From Halpernia sp048269545 (GTDB lineage Bacteria; Bacteroidota; Bacteroidia; Flavobacteriales; Weeksellaceae), in NCBI RefSeq assembly GCF_048269545.1, contig NZ_JBLXIJ010000001.1, positions 1-64,000 on the forward strand: 64,000 bases of DNA, read 5' to 3'. Shown piece after piece: positions 25,711-33,310 of the stretch (position 1 is its first letter; each line of letters starts with the position of its first letter). The notes under the pieces were generated by a model. It did not search any database. It was given only the letters and a program-made list of their open reading frames with translations, and had not been told where the DNA came from. The translations under genes and the position numbers were made by a program.

Positions 25711-27263
25711 TGATTAGGAAAGTATTTTTTTTTATCGGGCTTTTGTTTGTAAGTCATCTTTCTGCTCAGCAAAAAGAACAATTGCAACAGCAAAATGCCA
25801 CATTAAAAAAACAAATTTCTAGTATTAATGCAACTTTAGCCAAAACTAAAAAAGAATCTAGACTTTCCGCTGCTTATTTAATTGGAGTAAATCAAAAAAT
25901 TCAGCTTCGAGAAAAAGTTTATAACAATACACAAAAAGAAAAACATTTAATTGAAGATGATATTTATCTTCGTCAATTAGAAATTAATAGACAAAATAGA
26001 GAGCTTGCTATTTTAAGAAAAAATTACGCGGAAGTTTTGGTAAATGCTTATAAAAATAAAGGCGTTCAAAATAAAGTAACATTTATTTTATCTGCAAAAA
26101 ATTTAGGAGAAGCTCTTCGACGCGTTCAATATTTAAAACAGTACGCAGATTATCAAGATAAAAAAGCAGCAGAAATAACCGACGCCGCAATAAAACTTAA
26201 AAAATCTATAGCTTCTCGGCAAAAATCGATGAAAGAAAAAGAAAATCTTCTTTCTAACCAACAAAAAGACTTACAAACCATTAATATTGAAAGACAGCAA
26301 AAAGAAAAACTTTTAGCCGATTTTAAAGCCAATGAAGCACAACTTACCGCTCAGATTAGACAAAAACAAGCAGAATCTAAAGCTTTAGAAGCAAAGATTA
26401 GAACAATTATTAATGAAGAAATTAAATTAGCTAAAGCAAAAGCTGAAGCAGAAAAAAAAGCCGAAGCAGAAAGAGTGAGAATGGCAAAAATTGCTGCAGA
26501 TAGAGAAAAAGCCAGAATTGACGCAGAAAATAAAGCAAAAGCAGACGCTTTAGAAAAAGAAAGAAAAATAGCAGAATTAGAAGCGAAAAAAGCTGCTGAT
26601 TTAGCTGCAAAAAAAGCAGAAGATGAACGCAAAAGATCTGCAGATGCGGCACGAGCAGATGCAAACGCAAAAGATGAAGAACGAAGAGTGACGGCTGCAA
26701 AAGAAGCTGCTGCAGCAGAAAATGCTTCAAGAATAGCTGCAAACAAAGCTGCAAATGCACGTGCTGCAGAAGCTGAATTAGAAAAAAGTAAGAACGAGAA
26801 GAAAAAAGCTGCGGAAACCAAAGCAAATACAAACTACGGTGTGAATATTAATTTAGCTGGGAATAATTTTGCTGCGAATCGTGGGAGAATAAGTATGCCT
26901 GTGAGAGGAACTATTACTCACAAATTCGGAAGACAACCACATCCTTTTTTAAAAGGTATTGTAGAAGATAATGCAGGAATAAGAATTGCAGTAGCTCCTG
27001 GTACAAAAGCACAATGCGTTTTCCCCGGAGTGGTTACAGGAGTTATTCAAAATGGAGATTTAAGAGCCGTTATTGTTAAACACGGTGATTATTTCACAGT
27101 TTATAGCAACCTTTCCAGTACAAATGTTTCCGCCAATCAAAACGTGGCTGCAGGAACTGTAATTGGAGAGGTGGGAAAAGATTTCGATGGTACCTATACT
27201 TTAGATTTTCAAATCTATAATGGAGAAAAACCAGTAGATCCTTTAGGATGGATTTCAAATTAA
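25707..27263 (+). CDS. EnvC-like murein hydrolase activator (degenerate LytM domain)
   Basis: A 518-residue exported protein: signal peptide (1-20, ending SHLSAQ), long coiled coil (about 21-250), an Ala/Lys/Glu-rich helical stretch (250-375) and a C-terminal M23/LytM domain (about 390-518). The zinc ligands of active M23 peptidases are replaced: the H-x-H region reads VYSNLSS instead of YAHLS, and the first ligand region reads DNAGIRIAVAPG. The domain is therefore probably non-catalytic, as in EnvC and NlpD, which activate amidases at the division site. The Ala-rich segment generates long spurious open frames on the opposite strand. Confidence 0.88.
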   Translation: MMIRKVFFFIGLLFVSHLSAQQKEQLQQQNATLKKQISSINATLAKTKKESRLSAAYLIGVNQKIQLREKVYNNTQKEKHLIEDDIYLRQLEINRQNRELAILRKNYAEVLVNAYKNKGVQNKVTFILSAKNLGEALRRVQYLKQYADYQDKKAAEITDAAIKLKKSIASRQKSMKEKENLLSNQQKDLQTINIERQQKEKLLADFKANEAQLTAQIRQKQAESKALEAKIRTIINEEIKLAKAKAEAEKKAEAERVRMAKIAADREKARIDAENKAKADALEKERKIAELEAKKAADLAAKKAEDERKRSADAARADANAKDEERRVTAAKEAAAAENASRIAANKAANARAAEAELEKSKNEKKKAAETKANTNYGVNINLAGNNFAANRGRISMPVRGTITHKFGRQPHPFLKGIVEDNAGIRIAVAPGTKAQCVFPGVVTGVIQNGDLRAVIVKHGDYFTVYSNLSSTNVSANQNVAAGTVIGEVGKDFDGTYTLDFQIYNGEKPVDPLGWISN

Positions 27264-27270
27264 AATAATA

Positions 27271-27278
27271 TAACTTTG
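27271..27278 (+). promoter_or_regulatory. -7 box for tatA
   Basis: TAACTTTG matches TAnnTTTG, 15 bases before the tatA ATG; the leader would be under 10 bases. Confidence 0.45.
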
Positions 27279-27292
27279 TTAAAATTTACAAA

Positions 27293-27532
27293 ATGATTAC
27301 AATTACAATACTTTCTTTATCTTGGCAACACATTTTAATAATTGCCTTAATTTTAATTTTACTTTTTGGTGGTAAAAAAATTCCTGAATTAATGCGCGGA
27401 ATGGGTTCTGGTATTAAAGAATTTAAAGATGCAGTGAAAGAAGATGAGAATAAAAAACCTACTACAGAACAACCAGTGAATAATCCAAATCCTGTAAATA
27501 ATACTACAGAAAATACTAATAATCCGAGCTAA
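27293..27532 (+). CDS. tatA: Sec-independent translocase subunit TatA/E
   Basis: A 79-residue protein: one N-terminal membrane segment (about residues 10-25), then the hallmark FGGKKIPELMRGMGSGIKEF amphipathic helix, then a polar Lys/Glu/Asn/Pro tail. TatA proteins oligomerise to open the path for folded proteins across the inner membrane. TatC is not in this window. It lies 29 bases after the EnvC-like gene and 11 bases before DUF4254, on the same strand. Confidence 0.9.
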   Translation: MITITILSLSWQHILIIALILILLFGGKKIPELMRGMGSGIKEFKDAVKEDENKKPTTEQPVNNPNPVNNTTENTNNPS

Positions 27533-27543
27533 AAAACATAATC

Positions 27544-28155
27544 ATGTCTTTTTCTGAAACAGCATGGAAGGTTTTTAACCAATCCGTGGAGCATTATCAC
27601 GTTCATGATGACGTCAATTATTTGAACGAAAATCCTTATGAGGAAGCCTCTTTGGAACAAATTTTGTATGCAAAAAACTGGATTGATTCCGTTCAATGGC
27701 ATTTAGAAGATATCATCAGAGAAGAAGACATAAATCCAATTGAAGCTTTGAAATTAAAAAGAAGAATAGATGCTTCTAATCAAAAGCGAACAGATTTAGT
27801 AGAATATATTGATGCTTGGTTTTTTAAGAAATACGAAAATATCACTCCGAAAGTAGATGCGAAAATAAATACCGAAACTATTGCTTGGGCAGTAGATCGC
27901 TTATCAATTTTAGCCTTGAAAGTATATCACATGAAACAAGAAGCAGAACGCGAAAGCGCTTCTGTAGAACATAGAGAAAAATGTCAAGATAAATTAAATA
28001 TTTTGTTAGAACAACATAAAGATTTATCACAAGCTATAGACCAATTGTTGATTGATATTGAGAACGGAATTGTAAAGATGAAATTATACAAACAAATGAA
28101 AATGTATAATGATGAATCTCTCAATCCGATTTTATATCAAAAAACAAAAAAATGA
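27544..28155 (+). CDS. DUF4254 protein
   Basis: A 203-residue, mostly helical soluble protein. The sequence character (NPYEEASLEQILYAKNW, SVQWHLEDIIRE, then KRRIDASNQKRTDLVEYIDAW) matches DUF4254, a Bacteroidota family of unknown function. There is no signal peptide. It lies between tatA and a lipoprotein gene and overlaps the latter by 4 bases. I know of no established function. Confidence 0.8.
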   Translation: MSFSETAWKVFNQSVEHYHVHDDVNYLNENPYEEASLEQILYAKNWIDSVQWHLEDIIREEDINPIEALKLKRRIDASNQKRTDLVEYIDAWFFKKYENITPKVDAKINTETIAWAVDRLSILALKVYHMKQEAERESASVEHREKCQDKLNILLEQHKDLSQAIDQLLIDIENGIVKMKLYKQMKMYNDESLNPILYQKTKK

Positions 28156-28583
28156 AAAGAAATATTGGTGTAGCTTTGGTTTTTGCTCTCTTGTTAGTAA
28201 GTTGTACTGCAGAAAAAATTAACCTATCTCCAATCTCAGATAATGTTTCTAATGATTTATATCCTTCAAGCGATGCAGATGTAAAAACTGAAGCAATTGC
28301 GTATCAATCTGAAATCACTAATCTTATTGCTTCTTTCCCAAAATTTAAAAATAAAAATTTAAATAAGGAAGTCCATAATTTGAAAATTTCACTAAACAAT
28401 TATGTTATTGCCTACTCCAAAAAAGATCAAAAAGCGATGAAAAATGCGTATAAAGAATATGTAAGTTCTTACAAAAAAATTCAAATATTACGCAAACATT
28501 TAAATAAAGACCAAGATAATATTTTAAATCGCTATATGGTCAGAATTAAAACCAATATCAATTTATTGGAATCTATTAATTAA
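28152..28583 (+). CDS. Small helical lipoprotein
   Basis: A 143-residue protein with a lipoprotein signal (KRNIGVALVFALLLVSCTAE; the lipobox LVSC gives Cys18). The mature part is helical and Lys/Asn-rich with no motif I recognise. The start overlaps the DUF4254 stop by 4 bases (ATGA), indicating translational coupling and a possible joint function in the envelope. No family is assigned. Confidence 0.6.
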   Translation: MKRNIGVALVFALLLVSCTAEKINLSPISDNVSNDLYPSSDADVKTEAIAYQSEITNLIASFPKFKNKNLNKEVHNLKISLNNYVIAYSKKDQKAMKNAYKEYVSSYKKIQILRKHLNKDQDNILNRYMVRIKTNINLLESIN

Positions 28584-28616
28584 ATTCACTTTAGAATAAA
28601 AAATATTTACTTATAA

Positions 28617-29234
28617 ATGATTACAAAACAAGCAGAATCTTTAGTTCCCACAGAATTTGGAAACTTTAGAATAATTGCGTTTTCAGAAGTTGAAAATAAT
28701 TGGATGCCACATATGGCAATTATTGCAGAAGGTACAGATTTAAAGAAAGTTGTAAATGTCCGTTTCCATTCCGAATGTATTACCGGAGAAGTTTTTCATT
28801 CCAAAAAATGTGAATGTGGAAAACAACTTGATTATTCAATGCAATTTATTCATGAACATGGTGGTGTAATAATTTATCTTCGACAAGAAGGAAGAAATAT
28901 TGGAATAATTAATAAGCTAAAAGCTTACGCATTACAAGAACAAGGTTTAGATACTGTAGAAGCTAATTTAGAATTAGGTTTACCTGCAGACGACCGGAAT
29001 TTTAATATTGCAATAGATATGCTAAATGAACTCGGCATTAAGGAAATAAATTTACTTACTAATAATCCATTAAAAATGGAAGCTGTAGAAAAAAGTAATA
29101 TTAATTTAATTTCTAGAATTCCTCTGCAAATTCCTTCTACAAAAGAAAGCAAAAGTTATCTAGATGTAAAAAAATCTTATTTTGGACATCTTTTAAAAGA
29201 TGAGAATATGGAAAAGAAAAAAGCAGTTGAATAA
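28617..29234 (+). CDS. ribA: GTP cyclohydrolase II
   Basis: A 205-residue stand-alone RibA: it opens GTP to the first riboflavin precursor with release of formate and pyrophosphate. Zinc ligands Cys54, Cys65 and Cys67 (HSECITGEVFHSKKCEC) and the LRQEGRNIG substrate motif are intact. Many bacteria fuse RibA to RibB; here no RibB domain is attached. The gene ends inside its own terminator hairpin, which starts before the stop codon. Confidence 0.95.
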   Translation: MITKQAESLVPTEFGNFRIIAFSEVENNWMPHMAIIAEGTDLKKVVNVRFHSECITGEVFHSKKCECGKQLDYSMQFIHEHGGVIIYLRQEGRNIGIINKLKAYALQEQGLDTVEANLELGLPADDRNFNIAIDMLNELGIKEINLLTNNPLKMEAVEKSNINLISRIPLQIPSTKESKSYLDVKKSYFGHLLKDENMEKKKAVE

Positions 29235-29249
29235 TCAACTGCTTTTTTT
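29217..29249. terminator. Terminator overlapping the ribA stop codon
   Basis: AAAAGCAGTTGA (to 29230) pairs with TCAACTGCTTTT (from 29235) around an ATAA loop; the ribA TAA (29232-29234) lies in the loop. A T-run follows. It is symmetric, so it can also serve the convergent lipoprotein gene. Confidence 0.85.
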
Positions 29250-29263
29250 ATTTTAATTTAATA

Positions 29264-29788
29264 TTACAAGGTTTTCACGTTAGATTCTTTAATATTATAA
29301 AATTTCGCAACACTTTCATAGTTCGTTAGATCTACATTTGCGTTTGTATTTTTACTTCCAGTTGCTGCAGGAACTACAACGACTCTAAAAGTTTGATTAT
29401 TAATATAAGTGGGAGCTAAACCAGGATCAAAAGTTCCACCAGCATAAATTTGAATATCCACTCTACTAAAATCATAGTCATAATCTAATTCTCCTTGCGT
29501 TAAATAAAGCGTTCTTGGAATTGATTGCCAAACTGGACTTCCATTATTTGTAGTTCCTGATTTTCTGAAAATTAAAACTACGTCACTTTCTACCAATGGA
29601 TTATTAAAGTTTCTAGAAATGGTATAATCTCCATTATTATCTTTAACAAAACTAACATTATTTAAATCATATGCTGTAGAATAAGTATCATTATCTTGCA
29701 CTTGTTGCACATTATCATTTGTTCGGTCGCAACTTAATACACTAAAAGCCAATAAACCGATTATGGCGAGAGAAACTATTTTTTTCAT
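29264..29788 (-). CDS. Hypothetical lipoprotein
   Basis: A 174-residue protein with a lipoprotein signal (MKKIVSLAIIGLLAFSVLSC; Cys20). The mature part is beta-rich with Asn, Asp, Thr and Gly (NNGDYTISRNF, SRVDIQIYAGGTFDPG) and no catalytic motif I recognise. Lipoproteins of this size and look are common in Chryseobacterium-like genomes. It converges on ribA through a shared terminator and is divergent from the GH3 gene. Function unknown. Confidence 0.6.
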   Translation of the reverse strand: MKKIVSLAIIGLLAFSVLSCDRTNDNVQQVQDNDTYSTAYDLNNVSFVKDNNGDYTISRNFNNPLVESDVVLIFRKSGTTNNGSPVWQSIPRTLYLTQGELDYDYDFSRVDIQIYAGGTFDPGLAPTYINNQTFRVVVVPAATGSKNTNANVDLTNYESVAKFYNIKESNVKTL

Positions 29789-29863
29789 TTTTTAAAATTT
29801 AATTTGTTTTTTACTTTCAAAAGATATACCAATTAAGTGCCACTTTAAAATAATTAAAAAACG

Positions 29864-29871
29864 TAATTTTG
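29864..29871 (+). promoter_or_regulatory. -7 box for the GH3-bshA operon
   Basis: TAATTTTG matches TAnnTTTG, 20 bases before the GH3 ATG. Confidence 0.5.
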
Positions 29872-29891
29872 TTTCTAAACCAAATTAGTCT

Positions 29892-31592
29892 ATGCGAAAT
29901 TATTTTCTTGTTATTTTTATATTAATTACATTTATTTCTCCGAGTTTAAATGCGCAATATCTACCCAAAAACTTGTCTTCTAAAGAACAAAAAGAAGCGC
30001 AAAAATGGGTAAATGAAACTTATAATAATTTAAATCAAAATGAAAGATTAGGACAATTATTCATCATTGCACTTTACACAAATAAAGATGAAGCACACAT
30101 TAATTTTGTTAGAAATTTAGTAGAAAAAGAAAAAATTGGTGGTTTAATTTTAATGCAAGATGATGCCGCAAAGGAAATTAATTTAGTTAATGAATTTCAG
30201 CAAAAATCAAAAGTGCCATTAATGATTGGTATGGACGCAGAATGGGGACTTTTCCAAAGAATTGCAAAGGCACACAAATTTCCTTGGGCGATAACTTTAG
30301 GTGCAATTCAAGATAAAAAATTAATTTATGAAATGACTTCCCAGATTGCAAAAGATTGCAAAAGAATGGGAATTAATTGGGATTTTGCGCCAGTTGTAGA
30401 TGTAAATACAAATCCAAATAATCCCATAATTGGAAATCGGAGTTTCGGCTCAGAAGTTGAAAATGTGGTAAAATCTGCAACCGCTTATTTTGAAGGTTTA
30501 CAAGACCATAATATTTTAGCCGCGATGAAACATTTCCCCGGACATGGCGATGCAGATACAGATTCTCATTTAGATTTACCTGTGATAAACCATTCTCTCG
30601 CTCGTTTAAACGCTGTAGAATTAGCTCCTTTTAAAGCATTAATACACAAAGGAATTGGTGGAGTTATGATCGCGCATTTGTACGTTCCGAAATTGGAAAG
30701 TAAAAAAATCCCTGCTTCACTTTCTTATGATATTGTAACCAAACTTTTAAAAGAAAAATTTGGATATAAAGGTTTAATAATTACCGATGCATTAAATATG
30801 GGCGCAGTCGCAAAAAGATATAAACCAGGAGAAGTTGATGCGATGGCTTTTAAAGCAGGAAATGATATTTTACTTTTTTCTTACGGTGTTGTAGAAGCAA
30901 AAAGATTAATTCAACAAGCAATCGACAACGGTGAAATCTCTGAAAAAAGATTGGAAGAAAGTGTGAAGAAAATATTATTAACTAAATATTATTTAGGTTT
31001 AACAAAATACGAAGCAAGAAATCCTGAAAATATTAATGAAGATTTGAATAATGAAACGCACGTAAAATTAGCCCAAAAACTTTACAGCAACGCATTAACT
31101 TTAATTAAAAATAAAGAAAATTTATTGCCATTAAAGTGCAAAGAAACTTATTATTATGTTCCTTTAGAAGAAGCACCTTATGACACTTTTCTTTCAGAAT
31201 TAAATTTAAACACAACTGTAATTCTAAAAAAAGTTTCCGAAATTTCTACTATTCCTGCAAACTCAAAAGTGATTGTAGGTTTTCATAAAGACAATTCAAC
31301 TGCATATAAATCTTTCAAAATTTCACAAGAAAGTAAAAATATTTTAGCAGAATTAAATAAAAACCAAAACGTCATTTTAACCGTTTTTGGAAGTCCGTAT
31401 GCATTGAAAGATATCGACATTTCTAAAACTTCAACGGTTTTAGTCGCTTATGAAAATAACGATGATTCTCAAACTGCAGTTGCAAAAGCACTTTTGGGTG
31501 AAACAAAAATTCACGGGAGAATTCCAGTTTTGGTAAATGAAAATATAAAAGCAGGAATGGGAATGGATTTAAAAGCAACTTCACAAAAATAA
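29892..31592 (+). CDS. Glycoside hydrolase family 3, NagZ-like
   Basis: A 566-residue exported protein (signal peptide 1-21, ending SLNAQ). The GH3 N-terminal domain carries the NagZ signature KHFPGHGDADTDSH (residues 213-226, with the His/Asp dyad) and the nucleophile Asp299 in IITDALNMG. This points to beta-N-acetylhexosaminidase activity, as in peptidoglycan turnover. A smaller C-terminal domain (about 390-566) follows, unlike the single-domain cytoplasmic NagZ of E. coli. bshA starts 14 bases downstream, a pairing I recall from related genomes. Confidence 0.88.
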   Translation: MRNYFLVIFILITFISPSLNAQYLPKNLSSKEQKEAQKWVNETYNNLNQNERLGQLFIIALYTNKDEAHINFVRNLVEKEKIGGLILMQDDAAKEINLVNEFQQKSKVPLMIGMDAEWGLFQRIAKAHKFPWAITLGAIQDKKLIYEMTSQIAKDCKRMGINWDFAPVVDVNTNPNNPIIGNRSFGSEVENVVKSATAYFEGLQDHNILAAMKHFPGHGDADTDSHLDLPVINHSLARLNAVELAPFKALIHKGIGGVMIAHLYVPKLESKKIPASLSYDIVTKLLKEKFGYKGLIITDALNMGAVAKRYKPGEVDAMAFKAGNDILLFSYGVVEAKRLIQQAIDNGEISEKRLEESVKKILLTKYYLGLTKYEARNPENINEDLNNETHVKLAQKLYSNALTLIKNKENLLPLKCKETYYYVPLEEAPYDTFLSELNLNTTVILKKVSEISTIPANSKVIVGFHKDNSTAYKSFKISQESKNILAELNKNQNVILTVFGSPYALKDIDISKTSTVLVAYENNDDSQTAVAKALLGETKIHGRIPVLVNENIKAGMGMDLKATSQK

Positions 31593-31606
31593 ATAATTAA
31601 ATAAAA

Positions 31607-32743
31607 ATGATAAAAATAGGAATTCTCTGTTATCCAACTTACGGCGGAAGTGGCATTGTTGCAACAGAACTCGGAATGTCTTTAGCAAATAAAGGTTATG
31701 AAGTACATTTTATTTCCAGCAATTTACCAGCGAGATTAGACATAGCAAATCCCAATATTTTTTTCCATAAAGTGAACGTGCAAACTTATCCACTTTTTCA
31801 ATATCAACCTTACGATATTGCACTTTCTTCTATGATTTTTAGAGTCGTAAATCTTTATAAATTAGATATTTTACACGCACATTACGCAATTCCTTACGCT
31901 TATGCGGCATTTATGGCAAAGCAAATGTTAAAAGAAATAAATCGTGATATCCCGCTTGTAACAACGCTTCACGGAACAGACATTACTTTAGTTGGGCAAC
32001 ATCCAAGTTACAAACATGCAGTTGAATTTTCTATTAATCAATCTGACACAATCACTTCTGTTTCTGAAAGTTTAAAAAAAGATACTTTACAAAAGTTTCA
32101 TATTAAAAAAGAAATTCAAGTAATTACTAATTTTATAGATAATTCCGAATTTTCAAATTTTGAAATTTGTTCAAGAAAACAATTGGCAAAATCTGATGAA
32201 AAAATTTTAATTCACGTTTCCAATTTACGTCCCGTAAAAAGAGTTTCCGAAGTATTAGAAATATTTAAAAATGTTCAGAAAAAAATAAAATCAAAATTAA
32301 TTATCATCGGTGAAGGTCCAGATATGGAAGTCATCAATGAATTTTTGGAAGAAAATCCAGAATTAATGGATAAAATCCGTTTGATGGGAAAGGTGAACGA
32401 TTTATATAAAATTTTAGAACTTTCTGATGTTTTTCTTTTGCCTTCAGAACAAGAAAGTTTTGGACTTGCCGCTTTGGAAGCTATGGCTGCTTCAACTCCT
32501 GTTATAAGTTCAAATGCAGGTGGAATTCCCGAAGTAAATATTCAAGGTGTGACTGGATTTTTAGCCGAAGTTGGAAATGTAGAAGCAATGAGCAATTACA
32601 CGATCAAACTTTTGAGTGATGAAAAACTTTTGGCAGAAATGAAATTGAACGCGAAAAAACAAGCGGTGAAATTTGATTTAAAGAACATTTTGCCAATTTA
32701 TGAGAAAATGTATGCGGAAACTTTGAGTAAATTCAAGGCATAG
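31607..32743 (+). CDS. bshA: N-acetyl-alpha-D-glucosaminyl L-malate synthase
   Basis: A 378-residue GT-B glycosyltransferase (family 4). The N-terminus MIKIGILCYPTYGGSGIVAT and the HAHYAIPYAYAAFMAK stretch are characteristic of BshA. The C-terminal nucleotide-sugar motif ESFGLAALEAMA is present. BshA joins GlcNAc from UDP-GlcNAc to L-malate, the first step of bacillithiol synthesis, the low-molecular-weight thiol of many Bacteroidota and Firmicutes. BshB and BshC are not in the window. Immediately downstream is the left inverted repeat of the GxxExxY cassette. Confidence 0.93.
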   Translation: MIKIGILCYPTYGGSGIVATELGMSLANKGYEVHFISSNLPARLDIANPNIFFHKVNVQTYPLFQYQPYDIALSSMIFRVVNLYKLDILHAHYAIPYAYAAFMAKQMLKEINRDIPLVTTLHGTDITLVGQHPSYKHAVEFSINQSDTITSVSESLKKDTLQKFHIKKEIQVITNFIDNSEFSNFEICSRKQLAKSDEKILIHVSNLRPVKRVSEVLEIFKNVQKKIKSKLIIIGEGPDMEVINEFLEENPELMDKIRLMGKVNDLYKILELSDVFLLPSEQESFGLAALEAMAASTPVISSNAGGIPEVNIQGVTGFLAEVGNVEAMSNYTIKLLSDEKLLAEMKLNAKKQAVKFDLKNILPIYEKMYAETLSKFKA

Positions 32744-32757
32744 TTTTCACGCAGGGT

Positions 32758-32787
32758 CGCTAAGTTTTTAGCGCAAAGGGCGCAAAG
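32758..32787 (+). repeat. Left inverted repeat of the GxxExxY cassette
   Basis: Thirty bases identical in reverse complement to 33258-33287. They contain the hairpin CGCTAA-GTTT-TTAGCG (32758-32773) and two copies of GCGCAAAG (32771-32778, 32780-32787). It starts 14 bases after the bshA stop and could double as its transcription end. Confidence 0.85.
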
Positions 32788-32842
32788 ATTAATATTACTT
32801 TTAAAATAAAAATTATTAAATTTATTTCTTTAAAATTTGATA

Positions 32843-33220
32843 ATGACAGAAAATGATTTGTCTTATAAGATAATCGGAATTGCAATGAATTTGCATAAAA
32901 ATATTGGCGCTGGTTTGCTGGAAGCCGCGTACGAAAATGCGCTTGCTTTTGATTTGAAAGAAGCCGGTTATGAGGTAAAGCAACAAATTCCAATGCCTTT
33001 TATTTATAAAGAAATTAATTTAGAAATAGGCTATAGAATAGATCTATTAGTTAATCAAAAAGTATTGATTGAAGTAAAATCAATTGAAAATTTGGCACCA
33101 GTTCATTTCGCACAAACATTAACTTATTTAAAATTATCGGGTATTAAACTAGGCTTACTGATAAATTTCAATACTAAACTTTTGAAAAACGGAATCCACC
33201 GTGTAGTAAACAATTTATAG
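32843..33220 (+). CDS. GxxExxY family protein
   Basis: From the ATG at 32843 the protein is 125 residues (a TTG two codons earlier is possible). The family motif is GLLEAAY, in the stretch NIGAGLLEAAYENAL. A following YRIDLLVNQKVLIEVKS segment has the D...ExK pattern of PD-(D/E)XK-like nuclease folds, so a nucleic-acid role is plausible but not proven. GxxExxY genes occur in many bacteria, often in several copies per genome, and I know of no settled function. The gene lies inside a pair of long inverted repeats, between bshA and DUF2851, suggesting a transferable cassette. Confidence 0.85.
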   Translation: MTENDLSYKIIGIAMNLHKNIGAGLLEAAYENALAFDLKEAGYEVKQQIPMPFIYKEINLEIGYRIDLLVNQKVLIEVKSIENLAPVHFAQTLTYLKLSGIKLGLLINFNTKLLKNGIHRVVNNL

Positions 33221-33257
33221 TTTTTTTAATAATTTATCTTCCAATAGCAATAGTAAC

Positions 33258-33287
33258 CTTTGCGCCCTTTGCGCTAAAAACTTAGCG
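33258..33287 (-). repeat. Right inverted repeat of the GxxExxY cassette
   Basis: Exact reverse complement of 32758-32787. It ends 23 bases before the DUF2851 start codon, so it forms the leader or promoter region of that gene. Confidence 0.85.
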
Positions 33288-33310
33288 TCTTTGCGAGAAA
33301 CAGAAATATC

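Larger units (their letters stand above)
32745..33300. mobile_element. GxxExxY gene cassette with long inverted repeats
   Basis: A 125-residue GxxExxY gene is framed by inverted repeats. The core is perfect for 30 bp (32758-32787 against 33258-33287). Weaker matching extends about a dozen bases on each side (outside: TTTC, CGCA; inside: TTA, TATT, CT). Each end contains a small hairpin (CGCTAA, GTTT, TTAGCG) next to a tandem octamer GCGCAAAG repeated with one base between. There is no transposase, so this may be a non-autonomous unit or a relic. Calling it mobile is inference. Confidence 0.5.

Noticed and set aside
26351..26832. Two long open frames (156 and 133 residues) opposite the EnvC-like gene
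   Set aside because: They are mirror images of the Ala/Lys/Glu-rich coding segment (Ala/Ser/Phe- or Leu-rich translations) and not genes.
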